From NCBI GenBank assembly GCA_015680685.1, contig MNCI01017633.1, positions 142,126-206,125 of the forward strand: DNA of 64,000 nucleotides, read 5' to 3'. The DNA comes from Gnetum montanum. Taxonomy: Eukaryota; Streptophyta; Gnetopsida; Gnetales; Gnetaceae. This document shows positions 12,432 through 22,989 of this stretch, in pieces. The notes below the pieces were generated by a model. It was not told the DNA's origin and did no database searches. It worked only from the letters and a program-made list of their open reading frames with translations. The stretch's first letter is position 1, and every line of letters starts with the position of its first letter. Both the position numbers and the translations under genes were made by a program.

Positions 12432-12448
12432 TTGGTCCCTCTTTGTTG
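12432..12448 (-). promoter_or_regulatory. Polypurine tract of TatB
   Basis: CAACAAAGAGGGACCAA on -, immediately before the LTR start TGAAACACC. TatC has nearly the same tract (45780-45797), and about 30 bp further upstream is also alike in both. Confidence 0.75.
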
Positions 12449-13629
12449 ACATTTGGAGGAATCCACCTGAGAGGCATTGAAAAAGAAGTGCAAAACACCA
12501 TGAACAACTAAGAACCAAGAATTATCTGTTAGCCCTTGGTTGGACATCATCGCAATGTATTCAAAAGTACATGGGATTGGGGAAATGCAGTTCAAGATGC
12601 AAGGGGATTGGTTGTAACCAGGGAAATCAAGAGTTGATCGAGGGATATGATTATCATTGGGATTGTGAGAGAGGAATGCTCTCACGTGAATGAGCTATAT
12701 CTTTGATCCTTGTCCATAGCCAGTGTTTAGTAGACTCGGGGCCAAGACATAGGAAGTGCATTCTTTGGAGAAACAAGACTCTTAAAGAGTGTTTATGGGG
12801 CCCGTTGTAAACAACCAAAGCCACGCAATAATGTGCCACATGATCTCTTTGAGACATGAGTGTAACTGTTTTCCAGACAATTGCCTTCTCGCATGGGGCT
12901 TGTATGAGAATAGCCAATAGTCCATGGTTTATGATGTCAATAGGGTCATGAAGACCTTTTTCTTACATCTTGCTCTTTGACTTTTTTGTTCTTTTCCTTT
13001 TTGTTTATTTCTTATTTTCTTTTGTTTTTTCTTTGTTTTGTTTTTCTTTTCCTTTTATTTTTCTTTTTCTTGGTCTTTTTAAAAGAGCTTGCTTTTTGTG
13101 CCATGCTCTTGTTTGAGCGCTTGCATTTTGCATCATGTACTATGTACTGTGTTTTGCTTTGCAACTATTTGGAGAGTCATAGTTTGCAATAGTGTATCAA
13201 GAGTTTTGAACTGAGTGGAATGCATCCAGGGGTGTAATTAAATAGGACAATTGGGACAGGATGGGGAAGTAGGGGATGTATCAGAAGTTGGGAATGAACT
13301 TATGAGAAGATTGATTAACCCAGTTATGTGCGTCAGGAAGAATGTGATACCTTATCATCGCGATGAAGTGCATCCATGTAAGAATGCCTCATGAGTGTCA
13401 TCCTGCAAACACAACTCCAAGAAGAAAAGAAAAACATAAATGAATCGATTAACTAAGCACTTTAAACTAGGAGATGGAGTCATCACGTGTAATTTTCAAA
13501 GCAAACAGAATTATGAACAACATCAGCTTCATTAGCGTCCATGAGACAAATCATGTAGCAAGTCTTTGTGGAACATGTACAGCTAATTACAGCAACATAT
13601 CTTTTTAAACTTTGCCTGGTCATCGATGA
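12449..13629 (-). other. TatB 3' noncoding tail
   Basis: No recognised protein. The short open frames at 12407-12917 (-) match no domain known to me. A long pyrimidine-rich run at about 12970-13085 (purine-rich on -) is the most striking feature. Where an autonomous Tat element would carry RT and integrase there is only this noncoding DNA. Confidence 0.6.
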
Positions 13630-14175
13630 TGTTGCCAGTTTATAGTCTTAGCAGACTATTATGGATTAGTTTTACGTCATAACCCTTTGGACGACACCAA
13701 TTTTAGCGTCGTACGGGATGGTGCATTACTAGTTTATAGTCATAGTGGACTGTAAAGAGGCAAGATAGTTTATAGTCTTAGTGGACTCTGGGTGCTAGTT
13801 TCACATCATGGCGAATAGGTGTGGAAGTTTAACGCCATACTAGACAAAGCTCTATGGTATCAGTTTTAAGTCATGATGCTAGGACTTTTTTGTGGCATTA
13901 GTTTTAAGTCATAATGCTAGGACTTTCTATGGTATCAGTTTTAAGGCATGATGCTAGGACTGGTGTTTACCTTGCTTGTGTAAGGCGTGATGCTGCATGC
14001 ATGGTCATGTTGTGTGTCTGCAAGATCCTACAAACATTGGCTAGAAAAAAAACAAAATCAAGCAATACCTATGTAAACAAAGTTAAAATGTAAATGAAAG
14101 AAAAGCAACACGAAAAGTGATAGTTTTAGGCCGTTTCGGGCCGTATGCTAGTTTAAGGCCTTTTTGGGCCATGTT
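13630..14175 (-). repeat. Degenerate 30-40 bp tandem array (AGTTTAAGGC motif)
   Basis: About a dozen copies of a loose unit centred on (C/T)AGTTT(A/T)A(A/G)G(T/C)C followed by TAGTGG or a similar word. Examples start near 13635, 13729, 13768, 13825, 13858, 13899, 13935, 14120 and 14150. The same unit occurs in TatC (45905-45990, 49720, 49995, 58995-59150). It lies just downstream of the protease on the - strand. Confidence 0.65.
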
Positions 14176-14559
14176 TTTTTGTGGTTTTATGTTTGATGTT
14201 TTTCAAATGCAATGTGTAAACTAAGTTGATGAATGTGTAAACAAAGAAAAATTCATGATCTAAGTGAGCAGGAAAAATGTAAATGCATAGGCTAGTGCAA
14301 TGTAAACAAAAGTCAAAGATGCATGTCAAAGGGGTAGGCAGACATCTGCATTTTTGGCCAAGGGAAAGTCTTTGTCATGTAGTTGCTTCCTAACTAGGCA
14401 TGGATTATGGAGCATGCAAGGTTTAGGGTCCTCTGGGGGCTGTTGGCTTCAACCACTCATTTCGGTGTGTTAGCCTTAGGCATTGCGTCGGTTACCGTAG
14501 GTGTACCACCAAGAAACTCTTCTTCCAAAACTTGCACCATGTTTATGTCGTGGGTAGTT
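14176..14559 (-). other. TatB post-protease tail
   Basis: The decayed - strand frame continues from the protease past the 'GGQVIIHGDN' block for some 60-100 codons, with stops and no recognised motif, then becomes noncoding. Confidence 0.4.
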
Positions 14560-15512
14560 GAAGAGGAAAAATTATCACCATGGATGATAACTTGACCACC
14601 TTCGTATGGAAGGTGGATTTCTTGGTGGATGGGAGAGGAGATGGCCCTTAGTTAAGCTAGCCAAGGCCTGTCTAGAATCATGTTGAAACCTGGCATCTCC
14701 TCTATGACAATGAAATTTGCACTAGTGGGGAATTGCTCTCCCGCTACAAAGGCTAAGTTGATTGTACCCTTAATTGTGACATGTGATCCATTAAAGAATT
14801 TTAGACATGTGGTTTTGGTTGGCTTGATTTCATCTATCAGGCCTAGCTTGTCGATGATGGAGTACAGGACTACACTCATTGCTGCACCATCATCGACATG
14901 TACTTTGCGAATGGTACATTGTCTAACACGAATGATAATGGATAGTGGAGCCATAGTGACCTCCCCTTGTTTGGGGTTGACTTTGACTACATCATTGCAA
15001 AAGGTTAAGGTTGTTGAACCCAATTCTTGTGGTGTGGGAGGCAACATTGTTGCATGGATGGATGCCTCATTTGCAGGGATGTCCTCCATAATAGGAATGA
15101 AGGCTAAGACCTGGGCCAATGCTTGGCAGTGAGCAGGTGAGGTCCTGACTAGGTCATACAAGCTAAATGTTGTGTTCTTATGCTTGAGCATTTCTTTTAC
15201 CTGGGTTAGTGTAGCTACAAAGTCCTTGTCATTAGCCATTGTGTTGGCCTTGACTTCCTCCATGTAGTTTGAGAGACAGATCTCTTGCGAAGGGGACTTG
15301 GGCTTGGTTTGTTTGGGGGTAGGGGCCCCAGTGTTCAGTTGTTGTTTGCTAGTTGTGGCCCTTGCTTCTACCATGGGGGTTGCGAGGTGCTCTTTTGTCC
15401 TCTTGCATTGCCATTTGGTGAACTTACCTGGGTTGCTAGTGGGGTCGACCCTCGAGGGAGAAGGGATCAAGATGTTACCCTCTGTTGGGCTTTAGGTAGG
15501 TGAGGGGTCATC
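14560..15512 (-). pseudogene. TatB aspartic protease
   Basis: A 272-codon open run (15470-14652) carries the retropepsin signature VHVDDGAAMSVVLYSII, with DDG where DTG/DSG is usual, and the second hallmark FNMILDRPWLA (the G-R-PWL block with D for G). After one TAG it continues into SSPIHQEIHLPYEGG and IIHGDN, the protease-RT connector of Tat-lineage pol. It shares its frame with gag. Upstream is a linker rich in Pro, Thr and Lys. The DDG triplet also stands in TatC (as DDE), so it may be lineage-typical. The protease would cleave the gag precursor. Confidence 0.85.
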
Positions 15513-15515
15513 ACG

Positions 15516-17480
15516 TCATGGCACCTTGATGACAAAAGGTTGCTTAGCAGTTTTTGTTATCGTGTCATGCCAGTTTAACGTCTTAGTGGATGAACGTTGT
15601 GGAGCCTTGACCACAAAGGGTGTTGTGGGTGCTTGAGGTGACACCTTGATAACAAAGGGAGGCCTCTTGTTTGTGGAGGTTGAGGGAATCCTTGCCTTGC
15701 TGGGAGGCTCACAAATCACGAAAGGTTGTTGCACAGGTTTGGGCTTGCCACCTATGCTAATCAAATTTATGACATAGGAGGCATCGTCTATGTTGGATTG
15801 ACTTGTTGTGTCAATCACCAGTTGACCTTGTTCTATCATTCCTTGTAGGTCATCTTGTAGGGCGCGACAGTAGTGTGTACCATGATCAACCATTTGATGG
15901 TAATGACAGTATTGGTCCACTTTAAAATGTTGTGGGACTGGGGGCTCATTTGGTACTGCTAATGTGGGGTTCCTTAGTAGTTCACAGTACCTATCATATT
16001 TTTGGCAGGTAATTACTGACACATGTTTGTGTTGGATTTTCCCAGCTTTCAAGAGTTGCTCCAATAGTTAAGAGGGTTGCATCGGTAGTGGTGTATACTT
16101 TGAGTAGTCCTTGTGCTAAAAGTTGGACCTTGGGGTGGCCCTTGTCGATGTAGGTGAGTTGGTGCCAAAGTTGACAGCTTTGTCAGTTGGGGCTTTGGGT
16201 TACTTAGCTATTGGGCCCTAGTTGGTTGTTTTTGTGATTGTGGCCACCATTTCCACTGTTGTGTTTTGCTTGCTAGTATGTTGGTTTCCATAGGCCACAT
16301 AAGCTGGGTCATTGCTTGATTGTGCCACCTCTTCTATATCTTTAATTTGTGTGAATTCTTGGCTCAAGGTATGGGCTTTCAAATAATAAAGTTTTGATTT
16401 AACAAAGTCATTCGTGGCCGTCTTAAGGATGGTAAGCAGATATGTTTTAGAGATGGGCTTGTGAAGTTCATTGAGAGTTGCATTCCACATTTGGATAAAT
16501 TTTTGTGTTGGCTCTAATGGCACCTATTTAATCTAAATTAGGCTATCTAGTGTGGCTTCAGGCTTTAGATTATATTTAAAACGGGTGATAAACTAATGTA
16601 ACAAATCCTCCAGAGAGGATATAGAGTTACGGGGTAAAGCTCAGTACTAGTCTAAGGCTTTCCCGTTAAGGACATAGAAAATATACGCAGAATTGCATGA
16701 GGCTAAGCCTGAAGCAATAGACATTCTGTTCGAAATGTTACTAGGTGGGCGTTTGGGGTCTCCCTCTCCATTGTACTTGGTTAGCTTGGGTAATGAGACT
16801 CCTTTTAGCAAGGTTAACGATGGAATTAAGGGATCGATTGGATCATCTTGATAGAAGTCCAACACCTTGATTTCCTCAGTGTTTGCAGTTTTAAGGTGCT
16901 TTACCTCTTCAGTTAACATGTGCATCATTTTCCTCGTGTTTTCCTACTCTTGGATAGTAGGCAAACTGGTGGGTTGAATGGATTATGATTGGTAGTAATT
17001 CGATTGTTGCATTGTTTGCGGTAAGGGATATTGTTGGATTGTTGGTTGTTGTGGTGGAGCAACATTCAGAGATGGCATTAGAGGGTGTGGTATGTTATAA
17101 AGAGTAGGCTGGTGTTGTTGGAAAACTAGTGAAACCCACTGTCCAGCCACAGGTTGTGAGGTGACACCCTGAATGTGTTGTGCTGAAGTAGTCAGAGGTG
17201 CCCCATGGGTTTGTACTTGTGGTATGTAATGGGTGGGCGTGGAAGCTAGTATTTCTTGTCGAGAAGCTAGTCCTCATGTGTATGCGGATGAAGGAGGAAG
17301 TATGGTTCCCTCTAGGAAAGGTTGGAATAATGAATTTGTATAGGCATGAGGACTGATGGTATGGTACGAATCCCCATGCTCAAATTGGGCGGCAAAGTCA
17401 TCTTCCTCATTTCCATTCTAAGGCTTTATCAGAGGTGGCCATAAGGCTTGAATCCTTGCCATAAGAAGATAAAACATGAG
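15516..17480 (-). pseudogene. TatB gag with CHHC-type zinc knuckle
   Basis: The open runs 16928-16647, 16523-16218 and 16064-15516 lie in one reading frame separated only by stops. In order they show a coiled start (TEEVKHLKTANTEEIKVL), the gag entry block LPKLTKYNGEGDPKRP, a helical core (TNDFVKSKLYYLKA), and a knuckle CHYHQMVDHGTHYC at about 15880-15920 (C-x2-H-x4-H-x4-C). The tail is rich in Pro, Thr and Lys with repeated PFVIKV words. The last gag stop is a TGA in a place fitting CGA. The product would assemble particles in the cytoplasm. Confidence 0.82.
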
Positions 17481-17853
17481 TTGATGATGGTGTTCGAAAA
17501 GGGGGATTATGTCAAATGCCAAGGGAGTGAACTCATGACCTCCCTTGTAGATGAGCTCATAGTGTTGCTTTGCCTCTCTTTACATGCGATCGATAGGAAA
17601 TTTGGCTTGGATTTTCACACAAATGAAGTTATATTGTTTAGGTGTGAGGATGTGGGAAGATTCCATGATAGCATGTCCAAGCTGACAATGCGTAGCATGT
17701 GCAGCATGACTAACTTGCAATATGATAACTACAACATGACAACAACGTGACAACTACAGCATGATAACTATGACAGGAAGACTCACAGGGACAAGATGAA
17801 TAAGTTTTGATAGGTAGAGTGATCAACATTTTAATAGACAACAAGCAAGTTAG
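17481..17853 (-). other. TatB 5' leader
   Basis: Lies between the primer site and gag. A run of short repeats (CAACATGACAA, CAGCATGATAAC and similar) spans about 17690-17780. A block reading CACAAATGAAGTTATA near 17620 recurs in TatC at about 62815, which marks the TatC leader as homologous. Confidence 0.5.
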
Positions 17854-17871
17854 GCCATCCTTCTAGCGCCA
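17854..17871 (-). promoter_or_regulatory. Primer binding site of TatB
   Basis: TGGCGCTAGAAGGATGGC on -, six bases after the 5' LTR end. It matches in spacing the TatA site (39985-40004). I cannot name the tRNA with confidence. Confidence 0.65.
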
Positions 17872-17877
17872 ATTTAC

Positions 17878-19629
17878 TGTACTGACCTAAATCGTTGGTG
17901 TAAGGTTGGAAGGAAAACAAACACCAAAAGATCGTCGGGAAGACATAGCCGACCCCGCCTTCGCCTCAAGGGCAAGTTGCAAAAGTAAACGAAGGTAGAG
18001 TGCCTTGGATGGTCTACACACATATCAACCAAGGACTTCCCTAAGTGTAAACTATGGCTTGCGCGGGGGTTATTGTAACTAAAGCTTTAAAATGTAAACA
18101 ATGCACACAAAATGTAAACAGAAACGTATGTAGGTATCATAAATAAAACATAAAATGAATGTAAAATAGAGTAAACAAAATAATGGCTGGTAGAACGAGC
18201 TGCATGGTATTGCATAGAAAAGATGTGCACCAATCAAAGCGTAGTTGCACGTGTAGATGGCAGGTCAAGCACCAAGCCCTGGGGTGATGTGATGTGATGT
18301 GATATGATGCAGTGTATTTTAAAAGTGCCTGGATGCTATGAGTTAGAGTGTGCCAAGTGCCCAAAGATCACTGGTCTGAGTTTTGTAAGCTGTTTAACTC
18401 AAAAATTACCAACCCCTGTTTATGTGAATTGACAAGGTATTTATAAGGCCGAGTCGTGCTCGGGTGCAGAATTCAAGAATGGAATTAACGGTTGGGAGAT
18501 GAGAGGAAAATGGATCAAGTGGCACGTGTTTGATGGATAGTTGTGTGTGAGTTGGTCACGTGTGAGCAAGCTACATTCTTGACTAGGTTCATCATATCTT
18601 ACAACGTGTGGGTTACTCAAGCCCATGGAAGCACATACAATTTAGAACGTGAGGGCTCGGCAAGCCCAAAAATGAAAATTTACATTGAAAAGATGATGTA
18701 CAACAAGAGAAATTGGCTCTGGCTCACTTGAAACTTTTGGATCTTTAGTTTGACTGCTGCAGGATGTTGATTCGGGTGGTTCCATGGCTGTTTGAGGCAT
18801 GTCTGCTTGCACTCACGCTGGGTGTGTCCTCAGCGTGACCTCAGCCTGAGTGAAGTAAAATGAGATATTTGACATCAAATTTTGATTTCTAAAGCCTATT
18901 CCTTGAATGAAACTATTACCCTAAATGTGTCTAACCCTGAGAATGATCTAAAATCTAGAATTTGAACTTGAATGTGTCTGATTTTGAGCTATTTTGGATA
19001 GGTCACAGTGTAGCGTGCCCACAACTTGACCTAAGGAGAATGACATGTTTCACACTAATTTTTGAATTTCTGAAGCCTATTTCTTAGGTGTAATAGTTTC
19101 CTACCTATGTCTGATCCTAAAAGTTGAAACTTGAGCTTGAATGTGCCCTGTTCGGAGCCACTTTTGGTAGGTCATGCTGGACTCACACCACAGTGTGACC
19201 TGCAGTGTGACCTCAAAACTTGCAATTTTAAGCTGAAATCTAGAATTTTTGAAAGTTGGAACCCATAGTTATCAATAGTGGACCCTGAGGATGACTTTCA
19301 CCCTTGAAATCAAGTCATTTTGACTCAGTTTTGGGGCTCCCAAAGTTGGTCAAGCTGGACTCACACAACAACGTGACCTGCAGCATGTTTGAGAAAATTT
19401 GCACTTTTTGCAGTGTGAGTTGTCTAGGACAAGACCGCGTGAGTGCCCAAGATAGGCTAGCATCAGTTCCCAAGATAGGCCAGCATCAGTGCCCAAGACA
19501 GGCCAGCGTCAATGCCCAAGACAAGCCAGCGTGAGTGGCATGCCTTAGTCAAATTTTGCCTCCCGAAGGCTCAAAGGGCTCTGGGTCATTCTCATTTCAA
19601 AGTGTTAGGCTGAAATTAGTGGTGTTTTA
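17878..19629 (-). repeat. 5' LTR of TatB
   Basis: Partner of 10656-12431. It begins TGTACTGACC and ends GTGGTGTTTTA, the terminal CA having become TA. It carries the same internal short repeats (AGTGCCCAAGA near 19440-19540). Confidence 0.93.
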
Positions 19630-19634
19630 GTTGG

Positions 19635-20698
19635 TCTTACTAGATTATAGGTTATGTAATGGGTACCACTTCCTATTGTTGATTGGGCCTTGTGCTTGGA
19701 AGTTGGCTAGGTCCTCCAGTTTGAGGTGCAGTGAACCCCATTGTCTATTCTTTCTTAGGCTCCAATGTCTTACCAGCACTTTTCCTTGGGGCTAGTGGCT
19801 TTAGTAATGCAGTGAATGAAGCATTTTGGGCCTTTATGGGGATGTCATTAGTGTACCCTAGAATTCTAGCATGTTGACATAGCTTCTTGATGAGATAGGG
19901 GAAGGGTAATGTGAACTTCCTTGTCTTACGTTCTTTAAACTGCCTCAAAATTTCTATAAGATATAGATGGGGTAGGTTGGCATTAACCTTGCCCATCAAG
20001 ATGGCACTTCCTCTAGCCACATATGTAGAAATTCCATTTAAACCTTTTGTTGGGAAAATGTGATATGTGTTGATTTTGAAATAGATTCTCTCTTCAAGTG
20101 TGAGCTCCCCATATGCTTTATCTTCCTTACTGTATGCCCTTTTAAACCATATTTTTCACACATCTTCATCAAAGTGAGTGGACAGGTGAGCAGATTTGGG
20201 CCCTGTGTTTAGAAGATTTAATACTCTCAAAATGGCCTTGGTAGATAAATTAACAAAAATACCACCAATATCAATGGTGGTACCTTCTTCCTTGTGCCAA
20301 AATTGGTACATCTCCTCCATGTACCAATCACCACTCTTAGAGATAATAGACCACAGTGGAGATCCTTTAAGTTGGTCTTTGACTACTTCAGGGGCAAATT
20401 CAGTGAAGGGTCCAAAATTAAGTTCCACAATCACAGCTACTGACATGGACCTTTCATGAATTGCTTAAACACATTACAAAGACAATGTGAGATGTTGTCC
20501 CTGTTCAGGTGCCTTGTTGTCTCCACCTTTGGCATGTCTCAATTGCACAGTAATAGGAGGTTCTTGATGGATGCTAAATGATTGTGCCTCCTGCTCTGTA
20601 TGTTCTTTGATAGGCACTTGGCCTCTGCCTCTCCTTGGTTGTTTGGATGCACCCTGAGAGGATCCTCCTTGTTGTCTTCTTTTAGGGGCCATCTGCAA
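19635..20698 (-). pseudogene. AthB ORF3, N-terminal part
   Basis: Starts at an ATG with a basic, Gln-rich leader (APKRRQQGGSSQGASKQPRRGRGQ), a plausible nuclear or nucleic-acid-binding tail. Then comes a globular part: FGPFTEFAPEVVKDQL, a WYMEEMYQFWHKEE block, ELTLEERIYFKINTYHI, and a hydrophobic segment ending LPFPYLIKKLCQHARI. This layout resembles the 'putative plant transposon protein' domain found in Athila-type third ORFs, though I cannot confirm the family by search. The frame carries few stops before TatB breaks it at 19634. AthA holds the homologous domain at 28.0-28.5 kb. Confidence 0.65.
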
Positions 20699-21172
20699 TC
20701 ACATGGGATCAATTATTAGTAAAGCTATTTGCAAAATTAGATTAATACCTTACTTATTGCCCTTAATATATTCATTTCTTACTTAGTGTGATTCAGAGTT
20801 AGATATTTTCATGAAAAATCCCCTAAAAGTTTTGATATTGGACCCAAATTTGATTAGGTGACTCCAAAAAATAAGTTTCATGGTCTGGGTGAAGAAAAAA
20901 AATTAATTGGCAAATGTTTTTATCATTTTTAAGGTTACTTACCCTTTATAATATCCTTTGGGCAACAAAAAATTTTGAAAAAACTACATGTGACTTAAAG
21001 CGTACCCTTCCCCCACAACTATGTTAAACACTTTGGGTTTAAGCAAGTTTGATCGGAACAAGAATCAGAGCATTAATGAGCAAGTTATTGATGTTTGAAT
21101 GGTAGGTGCGCAAGCTAGAAAATTCCAACAACTCCCCTCACATGAACAGTGAAAAATGATGTTGATGTGTGC

Positions 21173-21203
21173 NNNNNNNNNNNNNNNNNNNNNNNNNNNN
21201 NNN
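21173..21203. other. Assembly gap (31 N)
   Basis: Run of N; sequence unknown. Confidence 1.
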
Positions 21204-21612
21204 TCCATATATATAGTTTTTATAGATGTGATATCGTGTACCCGATAGTGTGGACCTAATATCGGGTACTCGATATTGTGTCTTTTTGAAAATAGGGTAC
21301 TTGGAAAAATTGATGAATTTTCGAATTTCCAAGGTAAAAAATGAAGGATTTAAGGTTGAATTGAAAAATCTAGGGTAACGTTGAAGAGACCTAAAGGCAT
21401 CAAAAGTGTAATGAAGTGGAATTTGACAATGAAATTCATGGAGAGGATGAGGAAAAAGGACATGTTGTCATGCATAGGAACATTGGAATTTAAAATAATG
21501 ATAAAGGGAAAGATTATTGTAGCAATGCAATACTTGGAGGATGTAAGATGATGTGGTGATGTGTAAAGAGTGTAAATTACAAAAGTTACACAAGTGGCTC
21601 CTCCGCAAAGGA

Positions 21613-21705
21613 GGTTCCTACCTATCATGCCCTTACGTAACCACACCTGAAAATGTCNCAGGTTCCTACCTATCATGCCCTTACGTAACCACACCTGAAA
21701 ATGTC
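21613..21705. repeat. 45-bp direct duplication around a single N
   Basis: 21613-21657 and 21661-21705 are identical, separated by a few bases that include an N at 21658. This pattern suggests overlapping contig ends that were not merged. Confidence 0.85.
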
Positions 21706-22989
21706 CGTAGGCACTAAAAGGGTTAAATGTAATAGACACCAGTTCCACAAAACACACACATGTAGATACAACTGTGATGAGATATGACTTCTATGCCACA
21801 CAAGACACAAGTTAGAAACACTTAGATAACGAGGTGAAATGAATCGTAGAAGAGATTGTAGAGATTGGGACGTGGGGTAATTGACTCAGGGCATAATGAA
21901 TCCTGAGTGTAGCGCATGATTAATGTGTCATTAGCCCATTGCTCCAAAATCAAGACCAAGTCCATGCCTCTGATCATTGACATCACATTGTTTCATCCAA
22001 TGATGGACAACCACAAGAGCACCATGACAAAAAGGCATACGATCACTTGGCATTTTTTCCAAGGGAGGAGTGATTTGGAATTTCTTTGTGGCACATTCTT
22101 CTTTGGTCTTTTCTTTTCTCTTTTTCTTTTCTTTTCTTCTAGCCGCTTTGGCACTTTGTCCTTTCCAACAGTGAGCCGGAGAAGCTACCAACCTTCAGGC
22201 ATGGATGCATGTCTTTCCAGTGGAACCCCCAGAATAGCATTGAGTTTCTTTATTGAGTGCCTTTATTACTCTTACTTCCATTTTTCGTTAGATCTATAAG
22301 GATCTTAGTACAACTAGGCTACATGATAGCACCTATAGATGTTACCAAAAAGAATCCACAAGTCCCCTTGATGTCACACCTTGGCCATTCCCTCTTAGTC
22401 CATCATTTTTTGCTCTGGGCATAATGAGAACAAAATTACTTTAAGTTTTAATGATGATAAGAATATCATCATACCTAGAGTAGAACCTCTTATTAATAGA
22501 ATGGGTGGGTGGATGTTGTTGGCTCACTGTTCAAATAATTAGTCACCTAAGACTTGATAGCATAGAACAACATCTCAATCAACAAGTCACATGAGTATTT
22601 TATTCACCGATGAGATTACCCTAAAAAACATAAAACAACAAATTGAAAATGAAAAATTGTAAAAGAAAATAAATTGTAAAATCAAAGAAAAGGAAAAACA
22701 TTTACTAATTATGCTTATTAGAATGGAGGATATCCCCCATAACTAAACTTTTGAGCATGGCTAGAATTAATAAATGGAAAAAAAAAATCCATGCATGTTG
22801 GAAACATTGGAGTCTAGTCATATCCAAACCAGTGGATGGATTTTGATGTGGTGGCTAGAATGTACCCAAATTGGGGTTCACACATTTGATTAAATTTGGC
22901 ATAGTGGGGAAAATTATAAGATGTGGTCATGCGATAAGGAGTTGACCCACTATGGAATCCTTAACTATAAGATGGTATGCAAGGATTGA

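Larger units (their letters stand above)
10656..19629 (-). mobile_element. TatB: non-autonomous gag-protease Tat-like element
   Basis: LTRs lie at 17878-19629 (5') and 10656-12431 (3'), flanked by identical GTTGG (10651-10655 and 19630-19634). The PBS is at 17854-17871 and the polypurine tract at 12432-12448. The coding part is gag and protease only, and RT, RNase H and integrase are absent. This is the innermost insertion. Its gag-protease frame has stops but no obvious frameshift, so it looks the youngest of the nested full elements. Confidence 0.93.
20699..22989 (-). other. AthB region between gag and ORF3, no pol seen
   Basis: About 2.3 kb where Athila elements carry protease, RT, RNase H and integrase. 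I found no trace of the DTG, FLDG, YVDD or integrase motifs on either strand. It contains a gap of Ns (21173-21203), a duplicated stretch around one N (21613-21705), and a patch at 21215-21290 with GATATCG words like those of the AthB LTR U3. A short basic ORF at 22191-21931 (-) is unrecognised. Confidence 0.55.

Noticed and set aside
12407-12917. Two - strand ORFs near the TatB polypurine tract as a captured gene
   Set aside because: No domain recognised, and the part next to the LTR is noncoding DNA shared with TatC. Kept as noncoding tail.
14680-15132. 150-codon + strand ORF in TatB
   Set aside because: Lies opposite the protease frame on -, which has retropepsin motifs. It is a shadow.
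22023-22300. Basic Lys/Arg-rich ORF as AthB nucleocapsid
   Set aside because: No zinc knuckle, position after the gag tail, and a pyrimidine-rich run explains the Lys and Arg content.
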